The notes: generated by a model not told the origin, from the letters alone. A stretch of 64,000 nt of DNA from Luteimonas cucumeris (GCF_007830035.1 NZ_VLKN01000004.1:248001-312000); one strand, 5' to 3'; shown: positions 8,360 through 16,963, numbered from the stretch's first letter. Made by a program: numbers and translations.

Positions 8360-9330
8360 TGGCGGCCACGACCGGATACGATCGGGACGCGATTGCAGCA
8401 AGCGTGATCGTGCCCGTGTTCGGCAACCTGGAACAGGCTCGCAGCACCCTTTCAGCGCTTCTGGCCCAGCGATTGGACGGCGGAGCGGGCTTCGAGATCG
8501 TTGTCGTCGACGACGGCTCGCCCGATGCCACGGCCGACGCGCTGGAAGCCGAATTCGCAACCCACATTCGCCTGTACCGCAATCCAGTCAACCTAGGCCG
8601 CGCCCGCACCCGCAATATCGGCGTGCAACAAGCCGGAAGCCGATACGTCGTGCTGCTCGATTCCGATTGCGTGCCTTCGGACCGCCGATTCCTAGCGCAT
8701 CATCTGCGCATCCTGGAAAGCGGCGCCGTTGCCACGTGCGGTTCGGTTGCCGGCTATGGCGGTGGCTTCTGGGACCGCTATCAGCGCGCGGCGTCGGCAA
8801 GGCGCGAGTCCTTAATGGCACGTGGAGTGGCGGGCGCTGGAACCACCGCAAATATGGCTTTCAATAAATCGGCGTTCCTGGAAGTCGGCGGTTTCGACAC
8901 CAAATATCAGCGCTACGGCTTCGAGGACAGGGATCTGCTGATGCGTCTGGCGACCTTGGGCCGCGTGGTTTGGGTGAGTGATGCCAGCGTCATTCATGGC
9001 GACGATCTCTCGGCCGCGGCCGTTTGTCGCAAGATGCGCGAAGCTGGACGCTACAACGCCGAACGGTTCGCGACTGTCCATGTCGAAGCGTATCAGGCCC
9101 TCAGTTATGCGCGCTTCGATGCCAGGCTCAATCCATGGTTGCGCCCAATGGGGCGGATCGCTTCGGTTCTGGCGCCGACTTTGGCGGCGGCCACCGACTT
9201 GGCCGTATCGATACCGAGTATGCCGTTCCCCATCGCATCCGCGCTGATGAGGGGGGCCGGAATGCTTTCGTTCCTGACCGGCACTTGGGAAGCGACGAAG
9301 GCGGATCTCCCGCCGTCAGACCGAAGCTGA
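8359..9330 (+). CDS. Glycosyltransferase family 2
   Basis: This 323-residue protein has the GT-A pattern: ASVIVPVFGN at the N-terminus, VVDDGSPD, the metal-binding LLDSDCV, and GFEDRDLLMRL as the catalytic ED region. The ATG at 8359 overlaps the previous stop (TGATG); a GTG one codon earlier is possible. It ends the forward cluster, and its last 15 bases overlap, tail to tail, the end of the minus-strand gene at 9316. It probably adds one sugar to the glycan exported by the flippase. Confidence 0.88.
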   Translation: MAATTGYDRDAIAASVIVPVFGNLEQARSTLSALLAQRLDGGAGFEIVVVDDGSPDATADALEAEFATHIRLYRNPVNLGRARTRNIGVQQAGSRYVVLLDSDCVPSDRRFLAHHLRILESGAVATCGSVAGYGGGFWDRYQRAASARRESLMARGVAGAGTTANMAFNKSAFLEVGGFDTKYQRYGFEDRDLLMRLATLGRVVWVSDASVIHGDDLSAAAVCRKMREAGRYNAERFATVHVEAYQALSYARFDARLNPWLRPMGRIASVLAPTLAAATDLAVSIPSMPFPIASALMRGAGMLSFLTGTWEATKADLPPSDRS

Positions 9331-10515
9331 AGCCAGCAAGCCAGCATAGCGCGCAGCGACAGCATCCCAGTCGAAGCGCTCCAGACACACCTGCCGCGAA
9401 CGCGCAGTTTCGTCCTGCAGCGCGGTTCCGCTTGCGAGCATCTCCGATATCGCGGCTTCGAATGCGCCCACATTCACGGACGATACACGCCGCACGGGCA
9501 GATCGTGTGTTGCCGCGACCTCGCCGACAAGGACCGGGCAACCGCAGCCGATCGCTTCCACCACTACCAGACCCAACCCCTCTTCGTCGCCCGTGGACGA
9601 CTTTACGAAAGGAGCGACGAAGAGGGCCGCGCGCCGATAGAACGCGGGAAGTTCGACTTGCCCGATAGCCCCGACGAAGCGCACGTGCGGCTCCAGGCCC
9701 AATCGACGCGACTGCTCGCGCAGCGCCGCCTCCTCCGGGCCGAACCCGACGATCGTCAGCGTCGCCTTCGGGTGGCGGAGCCGGACGACGGGCAGCACTG
9801 CGAGCAGATGGCCCACCCCTTTTTTCTCGACCAAGCGGCCCACGAACAGCAATTCGTCTTTCGAGCGCTCGACGTGGGGGTCGACTGTGAAGGTGTTCCG
9901 CAGATCCACTCCCATCGACAGCACGGAGATCTTTTTTGGCGGCGCGCCCAGCCGCAGCAGCTCGTCCCGCATCGCTTTGCTGACAACGGTTGTCGCCTCG
10001 GAGCGATCGACGACGAAACGCTTGAGCGGCCGCAGAAAAGCACCGCGCAAGGCGAACAGGTCGGCACCGTGGGAAGTCGTCACATAACGCAAGCCGAGCA
10101 GGGACGCCGCTGCGGCGAGCAAGCCTTGCGGAACCAGCCAGTGCGCATGGGTGACGTTGGGACGCCAAGTCATCGTCAGGCGCAAAAACGCGAATGCCAT
10201 GCAGGCCAGGAATCCCGGCACGAGAAGCCATTTCCAGGGCGAACGCTTCAGGTTAGCGACAATGCCACCATCGTTCACCAGCTTTTCCAGCCTGGCCGGC
10301 GCATAGCGGTACCTGACCACATCCACCCCGTCCAGCGTCTCCCGCGGCAAGGCCCCATCCGTATGCGGGCACAGGACGCGCACGTCGAACCGCTCGACCA
10401 GCCGTTTGGACAGTTCATGCACGAAGCCCGGCTCGGGATCGCCTCGCCAACGCGGATAGGTCGATGCCATCACGAGCAAACGCGGTCTTACACCCGGCTC
10501 CAGAGCGACTTTCAT
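9316..10515 (-). CDS. Glycosyltransferase family 4
   Basis: This ~399-residue GT-B enzyme starts MKVALEPGVRPRLLVMASTYPRW and contains the family hallmark EGLGLVVVEAIGCGCPVL (the E-x7-E donor-binding motif), with ELLFVGRLVEKKGV at the start of the second Rossmann domain. The ATG at 10515 was chosen because the conserved ASTYPRW segment follows 17 residues later; the frame is open another 74 codons upstream with no clear homology. It is third in a minus-strand series with the methyltransferase and GT2 genes that begins at 12234. Confidence 0.87.
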   Translation of the reverse strand: MKVALEPGVRPRLLVMASTYPRWRGDPEPGFVHELSKRLVERFDVRVLCPHTDGALPRETLDGVDVVRYRYAPARLEKLVNDGGIVANLKRSPWKWLLVPGFLACMAFAFLRLTMTWRPNVTHAHWLVPQGLLAAAASLLGLRYVTTSHGADLFALRGAFLRPLKRFVVDRSEATTVVSKAMRDELLRLGAPPKKISVLSMGVDLRNTFTVDPHVERSKDELLFVGRLVEKKGVGHLLAVLPVVRLRHPKATLTIVGFGPEEAALREQSRRLGLEPHVRFVGAIGQVELPAFYRRAALFVAPFVKSSTGDEEGLGLVVVEAIGCGCPVLVGEVAATHDLPVRRVSSVNVGAFEAAISEMLASGTALQDETARSRQVCLERFDWDAVAARYAGLLASASV

Positions 10516-10651
10516 CCGAATCGTCTCGCGCTTGCTCGATGGCCGGCGCAGCCACCCACGTCCAGCACGCCACCCCCGCGACTCATCCAAGATATCGCCC
10601 CATCTCGTCCCCTGCCAGCGCCGCGCTCGCTCGCGAATAACCCGTGCATAC

Positions 10652-11359
10652 TCATCCAGGCTTACGAACCAGAACCCGGTGACCCAGAGCCATCGCCTTC
10701 CACGTCGGCCAAATCCAGGCAAGCATCCATCCGGCAAGATTGATGAAAGGAATGAGAACCGCAGCTAGCGGTAAGCGCCACGCAAATCCGATCGGCGAGG
10801 CCATCTGCAGCGATCCGGATAAAGCGAGACAAAGAAGAACGCTCGCGGCGTGCGTCGAATGCCCGAGATGCTCTATGGCAACTAGCTCCAAACCAGCCTT
10901 CTCAACGCTGCGCGACCAACCGTACTCTGTCAGACGCTGATAATCGTAGGGCGCGTCGTGAACTGGGTATAGGAACGGCATCGTGAATTCCGCTACGCCG
11001 CCGGCGACTAGAATGCGGGATATTTCCGCGATGACGACGTCCGGCTCTCGGACGTGCTCAAGAACCTCATAACAGGTGATCGCGGCTACGCTTTTATCCG
11101 CGAACGGCAGCGTAGCCGCATCACCAAAAACATCCGGAACGGTTCCATACAGCTCCGAAGCGGTAGCCGGATAATCCAAGGCTATATAGTCTGCACGCTG
11201 TCCCAGCTCCCGTTCTACCCAGCGATTCGCGGCACCGATATCCAATACGACACCATCGGCCATACGGATACTTTCGTGCACCCGGCGGCGCGGCATCAGC
11301 CATTGGGGATGCAATGGCGTGCCGGCCAACCTACTAGCGAGTTGTCGCATCCTAGGCAT
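10652..11359 (-). CDS. SAM-dependent methyltransferase (Methyltransf_11 type) with membrane tail
   Basis: This 235-residue protein has motif I as VVLDIGAANRWVE, motif II DYIALDYPA, and AITCYEVLEHVREP as the post-motif II segment seen in Methyltransf_11 proteins. The C-terminal ~60 residues contain hydrophobic stretches (LAAVLIPFINLAGWMLAWIW), suggesting membrane attachment. It lies 14 bases after the GT2 gene and 136 bases before the GT4 start, so the three are probably one transcript. The substrate is unknown. Confidence 0.83.
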   Translation of the reverse strand: MPRMRQLASRLAGTPLHPQWLMPRRRVHESIRMADGVVLDIGAANRWVERELGQRADYIALDYPATASELYGTVPDVFGDAATLPFADKSVAAITCYEVLEHVREPDVVIAEISRILVAGGVAEFTMPFLYPVHDAPYDYQRLTEYGWSRSVEKAGLELVAIEHLGHSTHAASVLLCLALSGSLQMASPIGFAWRLPLAAVLIPFINLAGWMLAWIWPTWKAMALGHRVLVRKPG

Positions 11360-11373
11360 GATGCAACAGTCTA

Positions 11374-12234
11374 TTAATCGGAACGCACAGGACGATAGGT
11401 CAACGAGGTAATCTGCTCCGAGATCAGTCCAATGAGAAAGACGATCACGGCAGCGCTGAGAAGCAAAGCACTCATGTTGGTGAAGCGTCCTTGCGTCATG
11501 AATGTGTAGGCATAGTGGCCTAGCCCGAGAGTCAGGAAAGCGGCTGCAGTAGGCGCGAACAGCTTCAACGGCGAGTACAGGGTGGCGATCTTGAAGATGA
11601 TCAGCAGGAAACGAATGCCATCCTTGATCGGCCGTATATGACTGTTATTGCCGATCCGTTTAGCGACAGGAATAGGCACATAGGCAACCGGGTAGGCGCT
11701 GCGGAAGAAGGCCATGGTTGATGTGGTGGGGTAGGAAAAGCCGTTCGGCAGCAGGTGTAGGAATTCTCGGAACTGGTAAGCGCGCACTGCGCGAAAGCCG
11801 GAAGTAAGGTCGGCAATCCGCATTCCCGTCATCCAACTTGCCAAGCGGTTGTAGAAGGCATTGGCCAAGCCTCTACCCGCGTTGGCTTGGCCTGAAGAAT
11901 CGCGAGCACCGACCACCATGTCGTAGCCCTCGCCCAACTTTGCCAGCAGCGCCGGGATATGGGCCGGATCATGCTGGCCATCGGCGTCCATGAATACGAT
12001 CACCTCACCACTGGCCGCACGGGCGCCGCGCTTAATAGCGGCACCATTGCCCATGGAATAAGGTGCACTAAGTACCCTCACCCCGTGCTCTGCGGCGATA
12101 GCAGCCGTGTCATCGGTGGAGCCGTCGTCTACTACGATGATCTCGGCATCAGGCAACTGTGCCCGCAAGGCCGGCAGTGTCCGGCCCAGGCCTTCGGCTT
12201 CGTTTTTGGCGGGCAGTACAACGGATATGCGCAT
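11374..12234 (-). CDS. Family 2 glycosyltransferase with C-terminal membrane segments (DPM1/GtrB-like)
   Basis: This 286-residue protein has the GT-A catalytic domain at the N-terminus: MRISVVLPAKNEAEGL, IIVVDDGSTDDT, VIVFMDADGQHDP with the DxD metal site, then a GFRAVRAYQFREFLHLLP segment. Two hydrophobic helices close the protein (FAPTAAAFLTLGLGHYAYTF and LLLSAAVIVFLIGLI). This is the architecture of polyprenyl-phosphate sugar synthases. The ATG at 12234 directly precedes the catalytic domain. It is divergent from pilB across 111 bases that also hold the pilB sigma-54 promoter. It probably makes the lipid-linked sugar used by a GT-C enzyme, for example the one at 1129. Confidence 0.87.
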   Translation of the reverse strand: MRISVVLPAKNEAEGLGRTLPALRAQLPDAEIIVVDDGSTDDTAAIAAEHGVRVLSAPYSMGNGAAIKRGARAASGEVIVFMDADGQHDPAHIPALLAKLGEGYDMVVGARDSSGQANAGRGLANAFYNRLASWMTGMRIADLTSGFRAVRAYQFREFLHLLPNGFSYPTTSTMAFFRSAYPVAYVPIPVAKRIGNNSHIRPIKDGIRFLLIIFKIATLYSPLKLFAPTAAAFLTLGLGHYAYTFMTQGRFTNMSALLLSAAVIVFLIGLISEQITSLTYRPVRSD

Positions 12235-12289
12235 GGGTCCCCCTGCGCCAAGCTTAGCTGAATCCGGACTTGTTACGAAAAGGTGATCC

Positions 12290-12305
12290 TGGCACCGTTC
12301 GTGCT
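12290..12305 (+). promoter_or_regulatory. Sigma-54 (RpoN) promoter of pilB
   Basis: TGGCACCGTTCGTGC at 12290-12304 has the -24 GG and -12 GC doublets with the exact 10-base gap, and the full TGGCAC element. Transcription would start near 12316, about 30 bases before the pilB ATG. Together with the pilA promoter it suggests shared RpoN control of pilin and assembly genes. Confidence 0.75.
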
Positions 12306-12345
12306 TGCCTATTTGAGGTAAAGTCAGGCCACCTCGGGGAGAGGT

Positions 12346-14082
12346 ATGAATTCCATGAACGCGGTTCCGGCAGCCAACCTGGTCGGCATCACCGGCATTG
12401 CCCGGCGCTTGGTGCTGGACGGGGCACTGGATGAAGCGGCCGCTCGGGCGGCCTTGGCGTCTGCGACGCGCGAGCGCAAGCAGATTGCCGCCTACCTGAC
12501 AGAAAATCGACTGGTCTCGGCGCCCCAGATGGCGGCCGCCAACTCGATCGAGTTTGGCATGCCGCTGTTTGACCCGGCGACCATGGATGCCAGCCAGAAT
12601 GCGCTGAAGCTGGTAAAGGAAGACCTGGTCACCAAGCACCACGTGCTGCCGCTGTTCAAGCGCGGCAACCGGCTATTCATCGGGACCTCCGACCCCACCA
12701 ACAGCCACGCGCTGGACGAGATCAAGTTCAATTCGAACCTGGCTGTGGAGCCGATCCTGGTTGATGAGGACACCATCCGGCGCACCTTGGCACAGTGGCT
12801 GGACATGAACGACACGCTCGCCGATATGACCGGCGATGCCGAGGGCATGGAGACACTGGACGTCGGCGGCGGCGACGATGATCTGTCGGTGGCTGACGCG
12901 GGCGTAGACGCCAGTGGCGACGATACCCCGGTGGTCAAGTTCATCAACAAGGTTTTGGTGGATGCCATCCGCCGCGGCGCGTCTGATATCCACTTCGAGC
13001 CCTACGAGACCGACTACCGGGTTCGCTTCCGCATCGACGGGTTGCTGAAGACGGTCGCCAAGCTTCCCGTCAAACTGCAGGCGCGTGTTTCTGCCCGCCT
13101 CAAGGTCATGGCTCAGTTGGACATCGCCGAGAAGCGCGTGCCCCAGGACGGCCGCATCAAGCTGAACCTGTCCAAGACCAAGCAGATCGACTTCCGTACC
13201 AGCACTTTGCCGACACTATTCGGTGAAAAGGTAGTGCTGCGCGTGCTCGACAGCGCTGCGGCCCGCCTGGGCATCGAGAAGCTCGGCTACGAGGATGATC
13301 AGAAGCAGCTGTTCCTGGAGGCCGTACAGAAGCCGTACGGCATGGTGCTGGTCACGGGCCCCACCGGGTCCGGCAAAACGGTTTCGCTGTATACCGCGCT
13401 GAACATCCTCAACGACGACCAGCGCAATATTTCGACAGTCGAGGACCCGGTCGAGATCCGCGTCAATGGCATCAATCAGGTGCAGATGAACCTCAAGCGC
13501 GGCATGACGTTCGCCGCCGCGCTACGCAGTTTCCTGCGCCAGGACCCGGACGTCATCATGGTCGGCGAAATCCGCGACCTGGAAACGGCGGAAATCGCCA
13601 TCAAAGCCGCCCAGACGGGCCATATGGTGTTGTCCACGCTGCATACGAACGATGCGCCACAGACGATCGCACGTCTGATGAACATGGGCGTGGCACCTTA
13701 CAACATCACCAGCTCCGTGAGCTTGGTCATCGCCCAGCGCCTGGCGCGGCGCCTGCATGACTGCAAGCGCGAGGTACATTTGCCCGACCATGCCTTGCTG
13801 GCCGAAGGCTTCAGTAGTGACGAAGTACAAGCTGGCATTACGGTTTACGAAGCCGTCGGTTGCAATGAATGTACCGAAGGCTACAAGGGCCGCATGGGTA
13901 TCTATCAGGTAATGCCCATGAGCGAAGAGATTCAAGCCATCGTGCTGGAAGGCGGAAACGCCATGGCCATTGCCGAGGCTGCGCAGAAAGCGGGTGTCCG
14001 TGATTTACGGCAGTCGGCGCTGTGGAAAGTGAAGAGCGGGCTCACCAGCCTGGCCGAAATCAACCGTGTAACCAAGGATTAA
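12346..14082 (+). CDS. pilB: Type IV pilus assembly ATPase PilB
   Basis: This 578-residue hexameric ATPase powers pilus extension at the inner membrane. The N-terminal ~150 residues form the T2SSE_N domain. The secretion-ATPase core carries Walker A (GPTGSGKT), Asp boxes around TVEDPVEIRVNG, Walker B (DVIMVGEIRD) and a His box (LSTLHTNDAP). The usual four-cysteine zinc site is incomplete: I see Cys in LHDCKREV and two in GCNEC, but the first Cys position is His. The ATG at 12346 has GGGGAGAGG just upstream; a second ATG at 12355 is possible. pilC follows after four bases. Confidence 0.97.
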   Translation: MNSMNAVPAANLVGITGIARRLVLDGALDEAAARAALASATRERKQIAAYLTENRLVSAPQMAAANSIEFGMPLFDPATMDASQNALKLVKEDLVTKHHVLPLFKRGNRLFIGTSDPTNSHALDEIKFNSNLAVEPILVDEDTIRRTLAQWLDMNDTLADMTGDAEGMETLDVGGGDDDLSVADAGVDASGDDTPVVKFINKVLVDAIRRGASDIHFEPYETDYRVRFRIDGLLKTVAKLPVKLQARVSARLKVMAQLDIAEKRVPQDGRIKLNLSKTKQIDFRTSTLPTLFGEKVVLRVLDSAAARLGIEKLGYEDDQKQLFLEAVQKPYGMVLVTGPTGSGKTVSLYTALNILNDDQRNISTVEDPVEIRVNGINQVQMNLKRGMTFAAALRSFLRQDPDVIMVGEIRDLETAEIAIKAAQTGHMVLSTLHTNDAPQTIARLMNMGVAPYNITSSVSLVIAQRLARRLHDCKREVHLPDHALLAEGFSSDEVQAGITVYEAVGCNECTEGYKGRMGIYQVMPMSEEIQAIVLEGGNAMAIAEAAQKAGVRDLRQSALWKVKSGLTSLAEINRVTKD

Positions 14083-14086
14083 TCTC

Positions 14087-15343
14087 ATGGCCGTGAGCAA
14101 AGCCGCCGGCAAAGCGCAGGCACGCACCCGTGCCGCCAATACGCTTGAAACCTTCGTTTGGCAGGGTACGGACAAGCGCGGCACTGTAATGAAGGGGGAG
14201 CAACAGGCCAAGAATGCCAACTTGCTGCGTGCAGAGCTGCGTAGGCAGGGTATTACGCCAAAGGTGGTCAAGGCCAAGCCGAAACCCCTTTTTGGCAGCA
14301 CCGGCCACAACATTTCTGCCAAAGAGATTGCAATTTTCAGCCGCCAATTGGCCACCATGATGAAATCCGGTGTTCCAATCGTACAAGCGCTCGAAATCAT
14401 CGCAGGCGGACAGAAAAATCCGAAAATGCAGAAGATGGTAAGTGAGTTGCGTTCGGATATCGCCGGTGGCTCATCGATCTACGAAGCCATGACCAGGCAT
14501 CCGGTGCAGTTCGATGAGTTGTTTCGCAACCTCGTACGGGCGGGCGAAAGTGCCGGTGTATTGGAAACCGTGCTGGACACCATCGCCACCTACAAGGAGA
14601 ACACGGAAGCGCTGAAAGGAAAGATCAAGAAGGCCCTGTTCTATCCAATCATGGTGATCGCGGTGGCCATCGTTGTCAGCGCGATCTTGCTGATCTTCGT
14701 CGTACCGCAGTTCGAAGAAGTGTTCAAGAACTTTGGCGCTGAGCTGCCGGCATTCACGCAGATCATCGTCAATGCCTCGCGCTTTATGGTGGCATGGTGG
14801 TGGTTGGTATTGCTGATTCTGGCGAGCGCACTTTTTGCCGCAATCTATTTTTTCAAGCGCTCGCCGCGATTCCAGCATTTCATCGACCGCACGGTCCTGA
14901 AGATACCGGTGATAGGAACGATCATGCACAATTCGGCGATCGCTCGCTTCGCACGTACGCTGGCTACAACTTTCAAAGCAGGCGTGCCTCTGGTCGAGGC
15001 GTTGGAAACGGTCGCCGGCGCTACAGGCAACAGCGTTTATGAGAAGGCGGTCTATCGAATTCGCGACGACGTCTCCGTCGGTTACCAAGTCAATATGGCG
15101 ATGAAGCAGGTCAACCTATTTCCGCATATGGTGGTGCAGATGACCGCCATCGGCGAGGAGGCGGGTGCGCTGGACACCATGTTGTTCAAGGTCGCCGAGT
15201 TCTACGAGCAGGAAGTCAACAACGCAGTCGACGCGTTGGCCAGCCTGATCGAGCCGATGATCATGGTATTCATCGGCGTGCTGGTCGGCGGCATGGTCAT
15301 CGGCATGTACCTGCCTATCTTCAAGCTGGCGGCTGTCGTCTAA
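14087..15343 (+). CDS. pilC: Type IV pilus inner-membrane platform protein PilC
   Basis: This 418-residue protein has two GspF/T2SSF repeats. The first is marked by FSRQLATMMKSGVPIVQALEII and a membrane pair around residues 185-250; the second by FARTLATTFKAGVPLVEALETV and a terminal membrane helix (MIMVFIGVLVGGMVIGMYLP). It anchors the pilus machine and couples PilB to pilin insertion. AAGGATTAATCTC before the ATG supplies the ribosome site. By eye its codon use is less GC-rich than that of pilD just downstream. Confidence 0.96.
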   Translation: MAVSKAAGKAQARTRAANTLETFVWQGTDKRGTVMKGEQQAKNANLLRAELRRQGITPKVVKAKPKPLFGSTGHNISAKEIAIFSRQLATMMKSGVPIVQALEIIAGGQKNPKMQKMVSELRSDIAGGSSIYEAMTRHPVQFDELFRNLVRAGESAGVLETVLDTIATYKENTEALKGKIKKALFYPIMVIAVAIVVSAILLIFVVPQFEEVFKNFGAELPAFTQIIVNASRFMVAWWWLVLLILASALFAAIYFFKRSPRFQHFIDRTVLKIPVIGTIMHNSAIARFARTLATTFKAGVPLVEALETVAGATGNSVYEKAVYRIRDDVSVGYQVNMAMKQVNLFPHMVVQMTAIGEEAGALDTMLFKVAEFYEQEVNNAVDALASLIEPMIMVFIGVLVGGMVIGMYLPIFKLAAVV

Positions 15344-15350
15344 TACACGG

Positions 15351-16214
15351 ATGGCATTCCTCGACCAGAACCCCGGCCTCGGCTATCCCGTCGCGGCCGG
15401 ACTCGGGCTGCTGCTGGGCAGCTTCCTCAATGTCGTCATTCTGCGGCTGCCGAAGCGGCTGGAGTGGGAGTGGCGGCGCGACAGTCGCGAGATGCTCGGC
15501 GAGCCGGATCTGTACGATCCGCCGCCGCCTGGGATCGTGGTGGAGCGCTCGCACGACCCGGACACCGGTACGCCGTTGGCGTGGTGGGAGAACATCCCCG
15601 TCCTGAGCTACCTGATCCTGCGCGGACGTTCGCGGCATAGCGGCAAGCGCATTTCGCTGCAGTATCCGCTGGTGGAACTGCTGACGATGGTGCTGGTGGT
15701 CGCCTGCGTGTGGCGCTTCGGCTTCGGCTGGCAGGGCTTCGGCGCGATCGTGTTCACCTGCTTCCTGATCGCGCTGTCGGGCATCGACCTGCGCACGCAG
15801 TTGTTGCCGGACCAGTTGACGCTGCCGCTGATGTGGCTGGGGCTGATCGCGGCGGTGGAGAACCTCTACATCGGCCAGAAGGCCGCATTGCTCGGGGTGA
15901 TGGCCGGCTACATCAGCCTCTGGTCGGTGTGGTGGCTGTACAAGCAGATCAGCGGCAAGGACGGCATGGGCCACGGCGACTTCAAGCTGCTGGCCGCGCT
16001 GGGCGCGTGGGTCGGCTTGAGCGGCATCCTGCCGACGATCCTGCTGTCATCGCTGGTCGGCGCGCTGGTCGGTTCGGCCTGGCTGGTGATGAAGGGTCGC
16101 GACAAGGCGACGCCGATTCCATTTGGCCCGTATCTGGCCGTTGCCGGTTGGATCGTGTTCTTCTGGGGCGGATACATCACCGACGCCTACATGCGCTATG
16201 CGGGCCTGAAGTAA
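15351..16214 (+). CDS. pilD: Prepilin leader peptidase / N-methyltransferase PilD
   Basis: In this 287-residue membrane aspartyl protease the two catalytic Asp motifs are ALSGIDLRTQLLPD and GMGHGDFKLLAALGAW (GxGD). The N-terminal methyltransferase-type domain begins GLLLGSFLNVVILRLPKRLE. The four zinc cysteines usual between there and residue 100 are absent: the matching stretch reads HDPDTGTPLAWWENIP and RGRSRHSGK. Xanthomonas prepilin peptidases are known to work without these cysteines, so it should be active. It would process both pilins in this window. Confidence 0.95.
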   Translation: MAFLDQNPGLGYPVAAGLGLLLGSFLNVVILRLPKRLEWEWRRDSREMLGEPDLYDPPPPGIVVERSHDPDTGTPLAWWENIPVLSYLILRGRSRHSGKRISLQYPLVELLTMVLVVACVWRFGFGWQGFGAIVFTCFLIALSGIDLRTQLLPDQLTLPLMWLGLIAAVENLYIGQKAALLGVMAGYISLWSVWWLYKQISGKDGMGHGDFKLLAALGAWVGLSGILPTILLSSLVGALVGSAWLVMKGRDKATPIPFGPYLAVAGWIVFFWGGYITDAYMRYAGLK

Positions 16215-16232
16215 GCCGGCTCCACGAGCCAC

Positions 16233-16256
16233 GACGCGCCCGCATGCGCTCCTACA
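16233..16256 (+). repeat. Half REP element between pilD and coaE
   Basis: ACGCGCCCGCATGCGCTCCTAC matches the right arm of the REP palindromes at 16892 and 17511 (CGCGCCCgagTGCGCTCCTAC), but no left arm is present. It looks like a solitary or decayed REP half. The -10 box proposed for coaE begins at its end. Confidence 0.75.
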
Positions 16257-16266
16257 TAATCGACGG

Positions 16267-16878
16267 ATGAGCGATTTCATCATCGGACTCACCGGCGGCG
16301 TGGCCTCGGGCAAGAGCGAGGTGACGCGGCGTTTCGAGGCCTTGGGCATCATGGTGGCCGACGCTGACGTGGCGGCGCGCGAGGCCGTCACCGTGGGTTC
16401 TGCCGGCCTCTTCGAGGTGGTCGCGGCGTTCGGCGCCGACGTGCTGGACGCCAGCGGCGCCCTCGACCGGGCCGCCATGCGGCGCCATGTGTTTGCCGAC
16501 GACGCAGCGCGCAGGCGGCTGGAGGCGATCGTGCATCCGCGCGTGCGCAGGCTGCTGCAGGCGGCCTGCGAGGCCGCGCCCGGCCCTTATGCCATCGCCG
16601 CGATCCCGCTGCTGGCCGAGGGCGGCGGCCGCGACGCCTATCCATGGCTGCACCGCATCCTGGCGATCGACGTGCCACGCGAGGTGCAGTTCGCACGGTT
16701 GATGCGCCGCGACGGCATCGATGCGGCGTTGGCGGAGAAGATGCTTTCCGCACAGGCCACGCGCGGCCAGCGGCTGGCGATCGCCGACGACGTGATCGTC
16801 AATGATGGCCCGATATCGGCGCTCGACACGCAGGTCGCGGCATTGGATGCGCGTTATCGGGTTCTGGCTCGCCGCTAG
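16267..16878 (+). CDS. coaE: Dephospho-CoA kinase CoaE
   Basis: This 203-residue protein phosphorylates the 3'-hydroxyl of dephospho-CoA, the last step of coenzyme A synthesis. The P-loop is GLTGGVASGKS near residue 8. The family motifs VADADVAAREAV, IVHPRVRRLL, and IPLLAEGGGRD (the LLxE region) follow. ACATAAT ends six bases before the ATG and may be a -10 box, which would make the mRNA nearly leaderless. The pilBCD-coaE order is usual in xanthomonads and pseudomonads. Confidence 0.95.
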   Translation: MSDFIIGLTGGVASGKSEVTRRFEALGIMVADADVAAREAVTVGSAGLFEVVAAFGADVLDASGALDRAAMRRHVFADDAARRRLEAIVHPRVRRLLQAACEAAPGPYAIAAIPLLAEGGGRDAYPWLHRILAIDVPREVQFARLMRRDGIDAALAEKMLSAQATRGQRLAIADDVIVNDGPISALDTQVAALDARYRVLARR

Positions 16879-16891
16879 GAAGGCATCTGTA

Positions 16892-16963
16892 TTGTAGGAG
16901 CGCACCTGGGCGCGACCGGTTTCTGGCGGTTCCGGGAGGTCGCGCCCGAGTGCGCTCCTACAA
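16892..16963. repeat. REP palindrome, left of RAYT gene
   Basis: This is a 72-bp imperfect palindrome. Its outer arms are TTGTAGGAGCGCAC and GTGCGCTCCTACAA; the inner arms are GGGCGCGACC and GGTCGCGCCC. The same sequence type recurs at 17511-17579, on the other side of the transposase. REP sequences of this form are mobilised by RAYT enzymes. Confidence 0.9.

Noticed and set aside
10516-10737. Upstream extension of the GT4 gene (frame open to 10737)
   Set aside because: No start codon with a ribosome site and no family similarity before MKVALEPG; it also overlaps the methyltransferase end.
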